From assembly GCA_017522205.1 (NCBI GenBank), contig JAFWZS010000036.1, positions 1-56,690 of the forward strand: a stretch of 56,690 nt of DNA, written 5' to 3'. Shown here in pieces: positions 37,903-45,642 of this stretch (position 1 is the stretch's first letter; each line of letters starts with the position of its first letter). Under the pieces are notes generated by a model. It was given only the letters and a program-made list of their open reading frames with translations, made no database searches and was not told the origin of the DNA. The DNA is from Clostridia bacterium (GTDB lineage Bacteria > Bacillota > Clostridia > Oscillospirales > Acutalibacteraceae). A program made the position numbers and the translations under genes.

Positions 37903-38997
37903 TTACCACTTATTTTCAACGTATTCGCAGAAAGCGTACATATCCTTGATTTCCAGCTTTGTGCCGTCGTCAAGAGTTACGTCGCCGCTCCAGAGACCGT
38001 GCACCTGATGGGTGTGCATTCTTGCAACGCCAAGGTTCATATCTGAATGGTGGTCAAAGAAGGGCTTCATTGTAAGGTTGAATCTGCCGTCCTCTGAAAC
38101 GAACTTCCAATCGTCCATAAACTTGTCAGGCTTCGGGAAAACCTCAACGTCAACCGCGCCGAACTTGTGAGCCTTTCCGTCGTAGAAAATAGCTGTTTCT
38201 GTTGCATTGCTTTCGTCACCGATTGCCCAGGTGATTTCGAAGCCGAAAACGTGCTTTTCACCCTTTTCGTCGGTGATGTACTGTGAGCCGTTACCCCAGT
38301 ACCATACCATTTTGTGGGGAGTATTAACTCTGCCCCAGTCAAGAGCACAGAAGGAATCCTCTTTCTTGAAGGTGTAGCAGTAGTCACCCCATTTGAATGT
38401 ACCTTCGCAGGGCATACAGTTCTGTTTTGTGGTCATGAAATATTTTGTGTTGTCGCCTTCAAAGGGAAGAACTGTTGTAATATTTTCAAGGTCGTGAGGA
38501 ATATCCATTGTGAAATCGCACTCAACCATTTTACCTTTGTAGGGCTTTTTGAATTTGAGAGTTCTGTATGTAACCTTTGTGTCAAAGTCAAATTCAGCAT
38601 TGCCGATTTTGTCCTTGTATCTGTTGGGTACATCGCCCTTTGGGGGAGGAAGGTGCTTCTTTCCGCCGAGATAAAGCTGAGTTGCGTCGGCAACAGTCTT
38701 GCCTTCCAGAAGGTTGATGAGCTTTGCAGCAACGTAACCGCCGATGCCGATATTTGCAAATGAAAGCTGAAGCATATACTTGCCGTCAGAAATCTGATAG
38801 AAGTCCCATTCCTTTTTGCTCATGGGTGAGCCTTTTTTAACGAGAGTTCTGTCATAATCGAAAACGTTGTGTCTTGCCCAACCCTTAGCGTTGAGTGTAC
38901 CGTCTTTGTTGAGAAGTGGAGTTGCTTCGGTGTACTCTGTCTGCTTTGAGGGAGCTTTCCAATCCTTATAGGGGACATAGGTGCGTGGTGTTTCCAT
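37903..38997 (-). CDS. DUF2804 family protein
   Basis: A 364-residue soluble protein matching DUF2804, a family with a lipocalin-like double beta-barrel fold and no settled activity. Typical are the opening LLNKDGTLNAKGWARH (about 27-42), DYDRTLVKKG, the middle CALDWGRVNTPHKMVWYWGNGS (about 220-241, here split by the fold) and the end TLDDGTKLEIKDMYAFCEYV. No signal peptide is present. I start at ATG 38997, 9 bases after AAGGAG; an ATG at 39003 is too close to it. It diverges from the Ntn hydrolase gene. Confidence 0.82.
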   Translation of the reverse strand: METPRTYVPYKDWKAPSKQTEYTEATPLLNKDGTLNAKGWARHNVFDYDRTLVKKGSPMSKKEWDFYQISDGKYMLQLSFANIGIGGYVAAKLINLLEGKTVADATQLYLGGKKHLPPPKGDVPNRYKDKIGNAEFDFDTKVTYRTLKFKKPYKGKMVECDFTMDIPHDLENITTVLPFEGDNTKYFMTTKQNCMPCEGTFKWGDYCYTFKKEDSFCALDWGRVNTPHKMVWYWGNGSQYITDEKGEKHVFGFEITWAIGDESNATETAIFYDGKAHKFGAVDVEVFPKPDKFMDDWKFVSEDGRFNLTMKPFFDHHSDMNLGVARMHTHQVHGLWSGDVTLDDGTKLEIKDMYAFCEYVENKW

Positions 38998-39026
38998 ATT
39001 CATTTTCTCCTTTATATAATTGTTTA

Positions 39027-39054
39027 GGTATATTGTAATGCTTTTCCGTTTCAA
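39027..39054 (-). promoter_or_regulatory. Promoter of the DUF2804 gene
   Basis: Minus-strand TTGAAA (39049-39054) and TATACC (39027-39032) with a 16-bp spacer. Confidence 0.5.
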
Positions 39055-39101
39055 ATGCAACAGTTTTAATAAAATTCGATGAATTAAAAACTTTCGTTAT
39101 A

Positions 39102-39130
39102 TTGCTATCATTTGAAAACTGTGTTATACT
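39102..39130 (+). promoter_or_regulatory. Promoter of the Ntn hydrolase gene
   Basis: TTGCTA (39102-39107) and TATACT (39125-39130) with a 17-bp spacer. Confidence 0.55.
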
Positions 39131-39161
39131 ACAGAAAAACTAATGGAGAGAAGAGATAAAA

Positions 39162-40211
39162 ATGTCTGTTATGACAAAAGAACAAAAGGCAGAAGCCGCA
39201 AAAAAACGTGACGAAACCCTAAGTACCTTCAAAAAGCTTGACAACAATGTCTGGATTATGGAATATAAATGCTCCTACGGTCTTGATGCACTTTTAGAAA
39301 AGGGTGTAAGCAACATTATGGATGCAGTAACCTTTCTGCAGAAGGAGGTTCAGCTTCCCCACCTTTATGCTAACGTTTTTCATCCCGGTGCAGGCTGTTC
39401 AACCTTCAACGCAAGAACAGAAGACGGTCAATACCTGCTGGGCAGAAACTTTGACTATAAGGAAGCTCCCTGCGTTGTGTGCTGGACTGCACCCGAAAAC
39501 GGCTATCGCAGCTTAGCGGTAATCGACACAACCTTCGGGCTTTACGGCACAAAGTATCTCAGTTTCAAAAACAAAAATAAGCCTCTTCGTTTTATGGGTG
39601 CACCCTATATCGGTATGGATGGCATAAACGAAAAGGGTTTTACCTGCGCTGTACTTGAAATCAAGAGTAAGGCAACAAAGCAGAATACAGGCAAAAAGCC
39701 TATTATCACAACTGTTGCTCTGCGTGCTGCTCTTGATAAGTGCGAAACCGTTGACGAGGCAATTAACCTTTTTGCTTCATTTGATATGCACGACTCACTT
39801 TTCATCAACTACCACTATCAGTTTGCTGATGCAAGCGGCAAGAGTGCCATCATTGAATATGTAGATAACAAAATGTACGTAATTGAACAGAAGAAGGAAA
39901 ACGACAACCTTATTCTTACCAACTACTTCCTTACACCCGGCGGCGACAACCACGACGGCAGAGGCTATGACCGTTATGAGAGAATTGAAAAAAGACTTCA
40001 GCTTACCGACGGCAAAATCTCTGAGGAGGATGCAATGAAGCTTCTTTCCGAGTGTACTCTTAACTACCGTCACAAAACCCTTAAGCACATGGTTATCACT
40101 CTCTGGAGTGCAGTATATAACTGCACCGAAAAATCAATGCTCCTTTCAGCAGGGATGGACTACAGCACACAGTATAAGTTCTATGTTGATAAGCCGGGTG
40201 AGGTTTTTTAA
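39162..40211 (+). CDS. Linear amide C-N hydrolase (choloylglycine hydrolase/C45 type Ntn hydrolase)
   Basis: A 349-residue Ntn hydrolase precursor. The nucleophile should be Cys79 in HPGAGCSTF, followed by GRNFDY (about 92-97), GMDGINEKGF and NYHYQFADASGKSAIIEY. Family members cut amide bonds in penicillin V, bile salts or acyl amino acids after self-cleavage in front of this Cys. Here the Cys lies behind a 78-residue charged pro-segment instead of directly after Met1, so proteolytic self-processing is required for activity. No signal peptide is present. Bile-salt hydrolase should not be assumed. Confidence 0.85.
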   Translation: MSVMTKEQKAEAAKKRDETLSTFKKLDNNVWIMEYKCSYGLDALLEKGVSNIMDAVTFLQKEVQLPHLYANVFHPGAGCSTFNARTEDGQYLLGRNFDYKEAPCVVCWTAPENGYRSLAVIDTTFGLYGTKYLSFKNKNKPLRFMGAPYIGMDGINEKGFTCAVLEIKSKATKQNTGKKPIITTVALRAALDKCETVDEAINLFASFDMHDSLFINYHYQFADASGKSAIIEYVDNKMYVIEQKKENDNLILTNYFLTPGGDNHDGRGYDRYERIEKRLQLTDGKISEEDAMKLLSECTLNYRHKTLKHMVITLWSAVYNCTEKSMLLSAGMDYSTQYKFYVDKPGEVF

Positions 40212-40805
40212 ATGTAAAATGCAAAATTCAAAATGCAAAATAACTGACGAATTGGCAAGTCTCCCTCTTTGAGGGAGATTTGTTGATTTTCGCAAAAAAC
40301 TCACTGCCCTTACCCGTTTGCAAAACAGAACAATATAGCGGTAGCGAATGTCGGGAGTTAAAAATCGAGACAGGGAAAGAGATAAAGCAGACGAGAGCTT
40401 TGATTGGAATACACCGCTCAACAGCGGACAGGCTCAGGCAAACCGCTTAAAAGTTAATCTGTAAAGCACTTGGCTGCCGTTATTCTGAGCAACAGAACTT
40501 CAAAATTGTCGATTGGAAACTCTTACCGATCATAGAGATGGTGAGCAGAAAATGGAGCATAAAGAAATCTGTGAAACTCTTCTGAACGACAATTTTGTGA
40601 CTTCGGAGTAGTGTGGAGCCAAGCGTGTTTTTGTTTACTTTTGTCACAACCGACAAAAGTAAAAGCCTTGCGGCTCGAGCAAAATTTAACACTGCACTAT
40701 CGGTTGGCTTTTTAAAATTAACACCACCTTTACAATGTTTTGTTGACTTTAATACTTGGTAGTTGTATAATTTTAGGGACATAAAAATAAAAGGAGAAAA
40801 ATGTT
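40212..40805. other. Gene-free stretch with several inverted repeats
   Basis: No supported gene in 594 bases. It holds TCTCCCTC/GAGGGAGA (40260-40278), a distant pair AAAATTGTCG (about 40502-40511) with CGACAATTTT (about 40587-40596), and a perfect TTTACTTTTGTC/GACAAAAGTAAA hairpin (40634-40663). It looks like a patchwork of intergenic repeats or a decayed element. The GH31 promoter is at its right end. Confidence 0.5.
40743..40771 (+). promoter_or_regulatory. Promoter of the GH31 gene
   Basis: TTGACT (40743-40748) and TATAAT (40766-40771) with a 17-bp spacer, 35 bp before the start codon. Confidence 0.8.
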
Positions 40806-43205
40806 ATGGATAGTTTTGCAAAGCGATTTAAAATTGACTGCTCACCCGTAGCACCCGAAGAAAACGTAATAATCCGTGGCAACACACGCTTCACCGTTCT
40901 CACTCCCTGCCTTCTCCGTGTGGAGAATCAGAGAAACGGCGCTTTCTGCGATGAGCCTACTCAGAGCGTTTGGTTCCGTGATTTCTCTAAGCCTCAGTTT
41001 GAAGTAAGAGAAAACGAGGATACAGTTATCATCAAGACAACAAAGGCTAACTTTATGTACTGCCTTAAAACTCAGAAAATGCTTCGTATCAAGCTCCTTG
41101 ACGGAAGAACCGTAACCGATTACAGCAAAGGCAACCTTAAGGGTACTTGCCGTACACTTGACATCACTGCAGGTATTATCACTCTTACCGACGGTGTGTG
41201 TTCACGTGGCGGTGTAGCTGTTCTTGACGACAGCGACACTCTTGCCATAAAAGAGGACGGTTCAATTCTTCCGAGAGAAAACAAGGAAAGCGACAAGTAC
41301 TACTTCGCTTACGGCAACGACTATATCGGTGCAACAAGCGACCTTTATAAGCTGACCGGTAAAGTGCCCCTTATTCCCCGTTATGCTCTTTCAAACTGGT
41401 GGAGCCGTTATAAGGCATACACTCAGGAGGAATATCTCAACCTTATGGATAAATTCAAGGAAGAGGAAGTGCCTATCACCGTTGCAACTGTTGACATGGA
41501 CTGGCACTGGGTTGACATCAAGTCAAAATTCGGTAAGGACAGCCATAAGATTTCAATGCACAAGAACTTTATGGAGTTTGTTTATGACTTCTGGTCAACA
41601 GGCTGGACAGGCTACAGCTTCAATACTGACCTTTTCCCCGATCCCGAAGGCTTCCTTAAAAAGCTGAAGGACGATAACTATAAAGTTACCTTTAACATTC
41701 ATCCCTCAATGGGTGTTCGTTGGTTCGAGGACCAGTACGAAGAAATGTGCCGTGCTATGGGACAGAATCCTGAAGAAAAAAAGCCTGTGGAGTTTGATAT
41801 CACCGACAAGAAGTTCACCGAAAACTACTTCGATATACTTCATCACCCCTTTGAAAAAATGGGTGTAGACTTCTGGTGGATTGACTGGCAGCAGGGTACA
41901 AGAACAAATACTCCCGGTCTTGATCCTCTTTGGGCACTTAACCATTACCACTTCCTTGACAACGCAAAGGACAACCACAGACCTCTCATTCTCTCCCGTT
42001 TCTGCGGTGCAGGCAGTCAGCGTTATCCCTTGGGCTTCTCAGGCGACACAACTCAGACCTGGGCAAGCCTTGACTTCCAGCCCGGCTTTACAGCAACTGC
42101 ATCAAACATCGCATATCCCTGGTGGAGCCACGACATCGGCGGTCACTGTATGGGCAAGAAGGACGACGAGCTTTACCTCAGATGGGTGCAGCTTGGTGTG
42201 TTCAGTCCCGTTATGCGACTTCACTCAACAAACAATGAGTTTGCAGGTAAAGAGCCCTGGAATTACAGCGGACCCGTTGAAAGAATTGCAAAGGACGCTC
42301 TTCGTCTCCGTCATAAGCTTCTTCCCTACATCTACACAATGAACTACCGTACACATATGGACTGCAGAGCAATCTGCGAGCCTATGTACTACGCATATCC
42401 TGAGGATGAAAGCGCATATAACTGCAAGAACGAGTTCTTCTTCGGCACAGAGCTTATTGTAGCTCCCATTACAGAGCATACCTCAGCTGATACAAACCTT
42501 GCTTCAGTAAACGTATGGATTCCCGAGGGCAGATATACCGATATCTTTACCGACAGAATTTATGAGGGCAATCAGTTCGTAAAAATGTACAGAGATGTTG
42601 AAACAATTCCCGTTCTTGCAAAAGAGGGCGCAATTATTCCTATGAGTGCCAACGACAGAACGAACGATTGCAGCAACCCCGAAGTTCTTGAAATTCTTGC
42701 GTACAGAGGTAAGGGCAAGTTCACTCTTTACGAGGATGACGGTGAAACCCTTTCATACAAAGACGGTAAGTTCCTCAAAACTGCTTTCACAATTGATGAA
42801 AACGGCGCAGATGTAACCTTCAGAATTTCAAAGGAAGAGGGTGACAGCAGCGTTGCTCCCGCTAAGAGAACCTATATTGTTAAGTTTAAGGATATAGTAA
42901 AGGCTGACGTAACCGTAACAGTAAACGGCAAAGAAGTAGAGCCTAAGCTCAGAAAGTGCGGAAAGTCACTTGAGCTTACCGTTTCAGCAAGAAACACACA
43001 GACTGTTGAGGTTAAGCTTTCAGACTGCACATATCTTCAGAACGAGGATAAAAAGCAGACGCTTACAAGAGTTATTTCAAAGTTCCAGATGTCAACGGAT
43101 TACAAGGGTTTACTTTTCAACGGCTTCGTTAAGGGCGAAAAGGATATTCCCAATGTATCTGACGATTTCAAAGGACCCATTGAAGAAATTCTCAAAATGA
43201 AATAA
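40806..43205 (+). CDS. GH31 family alpha-glycosidase
   Basis: A 799-residue cytoplasmic GH31 enzyme: N-terminal beta-sandwich (about 1-190), TIM barrel (about 195-545), and C-terminal beta domains. The nucleophile is Asp360 in DFWWIDWQQGT and the acid/base Asp414 in GFSGDTTQTW; YPWWSHDIGGH follows. The WIDWQQG version, in place of the common WxDMNE of alpha-glucosidases, indicates a subgroup whose substrate (alpha-galactoside, alpha-xyloside or other) I cannot assign. An extra tail of about 60 residues after the last beta domain is unusual. AAGGAG precedes the start; a strong terminator follows. Confidence 0.92.
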   Translation: MDSFAKRFKIDCSPVAPEENVIIRGNTRFTVLTPCLLRVENQRNGAFCDEPTQSVWFRDFSKPQFEVRENEDTVIIKTTKANFMYCLKTQKMLRIKLLDGRTVTDYSKGNLKGTCRTLDITAGIITLTDGVCSRGGVAVLDDSDTLAIKEDGSILPRENKESDKYYFAYGNDYIGATSDLYKLTGKVPLIPRYALSNWWSRYKAYTQEEYLNLMDKFKEEEVPITVATVDMDWHWVDIKSKFGKDSHKISMHKNFMEFVYDFWSTGWTGYSFNTDLFPDPEGFLKKLKDDNYKVTFNIHPSMGVRWFEDQYEEMCRAMGQNPEEKKPVEFDITDKKFTENYFDILHHPFEKMGVDFWWIDWQQGTRTNTPGLDPLWALNHYHFLDNAKDNHRPLILSRFCGAGSQRYPLGFSGDTTQTWASLDFQPGFTATASNIAYPWWSHDIGGHCMGKKDDELYLRWVQLGVFSPVMRLHSTNNEFAGKEPWNYSGPVERIAKDALRLRHKLLPYIYTMNYRTHMDCRAICEPMYYAYPEDESAYNCKNEFFFGTELIVAPITEHTSADTNLASVNVWIPEGRYTDIFTDRIYEGNQFVKMYRDVETIPVLAKEGAIIPMSANDRTNDCSNPEVLEILAYRGKGKFTLYEDDGETLSYKDGKFLKTAFTIDENGADVTFRISKEEGDSSVAPAKRTYIVKFKDIVKADVTVTVNGKEVEPKLRKCGKSLELTVSARNTQTVEVKLSDCTYLQNEDKKQTLTRVISKFQMSTDYKGLLFNGFVKGEKDIPNVSDDFKGPIEEILKMK

Positions 43206-43208
43206 TAG

Positions 43209-43238
43209 AAAATCGCCCGGAATACGGGCGATTTTTTT
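43209..43238 (+). terminator. Terminator of the GH31 gene
   Basis: AAAATCGCCCG (43209-43219) pairs with CGGGCGATTTT (43225-43235), continuing into a T-run. Confidence 0.92.
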
Positions 43239-43259
43239 GTAGAGTATTAAAATAAGGTG

Positions 43260-43281
43260 TAGGGGCGACCATTGGTCGTCC
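43260..43281. repeat. GGGGCGACC-type intergenic repeat
   Basis: GTAGGGGCGACCATTGGTCG forms an inverted repeat (GGGCGACC/GGTCGTCC). The same kind of short element is common between genes of gut Clostridia. It directly precedes the consensus promoter at 43290. Confidence 0.5.
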
Positions 43282-43289
43282 TTTTCGAG

Positions 43290-43318
43290 TTGACACCGTC
43301 ACAAGAAAAGTGTATAAT
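43290..43318 (+). promoter_or_regulatory. Consensus promoter of the A+T-rich membrane protein gene
   Basis: Perfect TTGACA (43290-43295) and perfect TATAAT (43313-43318) with a 17-bp spacer, giving a leader of about 58 nt. Confidence 0.88.
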
Positions 43319-43382
43319 TTTGTCAGATAATAGGTTGAAATATTGATATTTAACTAATTTTGATGATGGGATAACTAATATC

Positions 43383-44060
43383 ATGAATATAGAGTTTTTT
43401 AATAATAGCAATAAAACAGTTCTTGTAAGAATTGCATCAAAATCTTTTACAAAGATAGAGCCGCATAATAGAATTTTTATGTCTTGTGAAGAAACTAAAT
43501 TTATTTCTGTTAAGGTTTGTGAGCCAAGTCATATAGAAAAAGGCAAATACGTTTTATCTATCGAAACAAAGTATTGTTTTGACAATTTAAATGAAAATGT
43601 AATATTTACGATTACCAGAGAAAAAATTCGTGTCGGAGCAGATGTGTATTTCGAACGCTTATTTATAATTCCGGATAAAGACATCTGCTTTATTGAAGAA
43701 TTCAGTGTGCCTGATGCAGAAGAAATGAAGAAACTTTTCAAAAAAAAGAGACGAAAACAAATATTGCTTATAAGACCTTTGGAATATTTTACAGGTTTAG
43801 TTTTGATTTCATTGGTTTTATTTTTCTTCGCATTAAAGAGAATAGGGCTTATATATACAATTTTATGTTATATGTGCGTATATATTTTTATGGTTTGTTT
43901 ATCTTGCATTGTTGAATGGTTTTGGAATGCTGTTTTTAAAAAAATATTCAAAGCAAAAAGTGAAAAAGACAAATTTTATAGTTATTTCGATAATAGTTTT
44001 ATTTTTAATTATTATTCAAACTCAAACAGGGAACCTTTTATTGGCGAAGTAGAGAACTAA
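43383..44060 (+). CDS. A+T-rich two-helix membrane protein, unknown family
   Basis: A 225-residue protein I do not recognise. Residues 1-115 look like a soluble beta-rich domain; a very basic stretch KKLFKKKRRKQ (about 119-129) precedes two hydrophobic helices (about 137-155 and 160-183), then a basic and aromatic tail. Codon use is far richer in A and T than in neighbours (for example ATA, AAT and TTT runs), a sign of transfer. The ribosome site is weak, although the promoter is a perfect consensus. No partner gene is next to it. Confidence 0.65.
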   Translation: MNIEFFNNSNKTVLVRIASKSFTKIEPHNRIFMSCEETKFISVKVCEPSHIEKGKYVLSIETKYCFDNLNENVIFTITREKIRVGADVYFERLFIIPDKDICFIEEFSVPDAEEMKKLFKKKRRKQILLIRPLEYFTGLVLISLVLFFFALKRIGLIYTILCYMCVYIFMVCLSCIVEWFWNAVFKKIFKAKSEKDKFYSYFDNSFIFNYYSNSNREPFIGEVEN

Positions 44061-44120
44061 ATTATAACACAGGTTGCTACAATTAAATACCCACCTGCGC
44101 TCCTCTTGAAAATCAAAAAG

Positions 44121-44157
44121 GCTCAGCACTCCTTCGGGGTGCTGAGTTGTTTTTTTC
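44121..44157 (+). terminator. Terminator of the A+T-rich gene
   Basis: CTCAGCACTCC (44122-44132) pairs with GGGGTGCTGAG (44136-44146), followed by TTGTTTTTTT. Confidence 0.9.
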
Positions 44158-44214
44158 ACGAATTTGCTGGATAGTCTTTCTTGCTGGGGGAGGTTTTTTA
44201 TTGTTTTAATAACC

Positions 44215-44796
44215 TTAATCTGCTTTTACAAGGGGCGTGAAATTAATCACAAAGAGGAACACTTCCATCATTGCAATTGGCACCATTTCCATAAGAGAGC
44301 TCTTACCTACTACTGCAAAAATTACAAGGAAGGTTGCGAGAATCAGGAAAGAAATTGCGGTAAACAGACCGAAATGCTTTTGTTTTTTGATGTTTACAAT
44401 AAAGAAAAGCACAATAGGAGCCAGAGTGAACGCAATAAAAAGACCTGTTGCTACCCAATGAGCAATTCTCTTGGGATTCCAGTCGGCAATACTGTGGCCG
44501 AGAGTGAGAGCGACAGTGCACACACTGAGAAAGCCGAGAATACAAAGAGTGTCAAAAAATTTGTTCCTGTAATTGTACTTTCTGTACATAAACTGAGTGT
44601 TGAGAATAATGCTTCCCGAGGTGAGAATACCCCAAAGCCAGAAGAAGATTTTTCTGTTCTCACAAAGAAGTGAAAGGGTGCCAAGCTCTGAACAGGGATT
44701 GTTACCCCAACAGAAGGGTAGAACGAGTCCGTACACAAAGGAGACGAAGAGAACGGTAATGCAAAGAGGTTTCATAAGTTCCGACTTTTTTGCCAT
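44215..44796 (-). CDS. Six-helix membrane protein, unknown function
   Basis: A 193-residue integral membrane protein with about six helices (near 10-27, 47-67, 83-101, 114-133, 142-162, 167-186). GHSIADWNPKRIAHWVA (about 100-116) with its His and Trp residues looks like the most conserved part and recalls DUF998-like proteins, but I would not assign a family. Its ATG 44796 lies 24 bases after the stop of the secreted protein gene with AAAGGAAC upstream, so both are probably in one transcript. Confidence 0.7.
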   Translation of the reverse strand: MAKKSELMKPLCITVLFVSFVYGLVLPFCWGNNPCSELGTLSLLCENRKIFFWLWGILTSGSIILNTQFMYRKYNYRNKFFDTLCILGFLSVCTVALTLGHSIADWNPKRIAHWVATGLFIAFTLAPIVLFFIVNIKKQKHFGLFTAISFLILATFLVIFAVVGKSSLMEMVPIAMMEVFLFVINFTPLVKAD

Positions 44797-44820
44797 TTTT
44801 AAAATTTGTTCCTTTCTTTT

Positions 44821-45468
44821 TTATGCGTCGAGAGATTTCTGTCCTACAAGCTGAAGATAAGCTCCGTCACCCTTGCCCTTGTGCTTGAAGCAGTGTTCGG
44901 GAGGCTGATATTCCATTTCGCAGGGTGTATTGCCGCCCTTGGATTTTATCTGAAGTCTTGCAACGGGCGGAATAAAGAACGGAATGATTTTTTTGTCTGA
45001 TGCCTTATTCCATACTCCGCAGGCAAAATATACACAGTTATTAAAAAGATCCCAGTGGTTTGATGAAAGAATCTTTTTGCTTACCGCAGAAAGCTCGTCT
45101 CTTGTAAGGTCATCTGAAATTGAAATACAGCTTGCGTCACAGTATTTGTCATTTCGGTAAGCTTCCATATTGTAATAGATTCCTATACCGTCATATCTTG
45201 TAAGACCGAAGGTGGCAAGAGAAACACCTTCATCAGGCTGAAGATTATAAAGTCCTACATCGTAGGCCTCGTCAGAGGTGTTGAGAATGTATACCCAGAG
45301 ATGCCCGGTGGTGGTGATGCTGCTCCAGCGTGAACAAAGATAAATTTTGCCTACAACCTCATTTCCTGAAGTGACTTCATCCTGTGCCGCTGAACTGAAA
45401 ACAGCAAGACTGAGCAGCATAACAACGGCAAGTAAAAGGGATAACGGCTTTCTGAGTGAATTTTTCAT
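44821..45468 (-). CDS. Secreted protein, possibly with a permuted papain-like fold
   Basis: A 215-residue exported protein; the signal peptide ends near residue 28 (FSSAA). TGHLWVYILNTSDEA (about 54-68) and HWDLFNNCVYFACGVWN (about 138-154) give a His early and an NC-x-x-FA motif late. That order is seen in permuted NlpC/P60 and LRAT-type cysteine enzymes, which act on wall peptides or acyl groups. The match is by eye only, and the role is unproven. AAGGAGAGA precedes ATG 45468, and the promoter is just upstream. The six-helix protein gene follows. Confidence 0.68.
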   Translation of the reverse strand: MKNSLRKPLSLLLAVVMLLSLAVFSSAAQDEVTSGNEVVGKIYLCSRWSSITTTGHLWVYILNTSDEAYDVGLYNLQPDEGVSLATFGLTRYDGIGIYYNMEAYRNDKYCDASCISISDDLTRDELSAVSKKILSSNHWDLFNNCVYFACGVWNKASDKKIIPFFIPPVARLQIKSKGGNTPCEMEYQPPEHCFKHKGKGDGAYLQLVGQKSLDA

Positions 45469-45497
45469 AAAATCTCTCCTTTGCGTTTTACGGCATA

Positions 45498-45525
45498 ATT
45501 ATACCATATCCTGATACAAATACAA
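45498..45525 (-). promoter_or_regulatory. Promoter of the secreted protein gene at 44821-45468
   Basis: Minus-strand TTGTAT (45520-45525) and TATAAT (45498-45503) with a 16-bp spacer, 30 bp before the start. Confidence 0.7.
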
Positions 45526-45642
45526 GGAGATAAGCAGATTTTTAAGTAATAAGTTTTATGTATTTTAATTTTATTTAATAATTACATAACAAATGTATGA
45601 TAAAATTGCACCGAATGGAATAACACAGTGGGGGAAAATACT

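Noticed and set aside
40480-40782. 100-residue minus-strand frame in the gene-free patch
   Set aside because: It covers the perfect hairpin at 40634-40663 and the GH31 promoter; probably repeat sequence, not a gene.
44164-44673. 169-residue plus-strand frame opposite the six-helix protein gene
   Set aside because: The minus-strand protein has clear membrane helices and a good start; the plus frame is low in structure and lacks a ribosome site.
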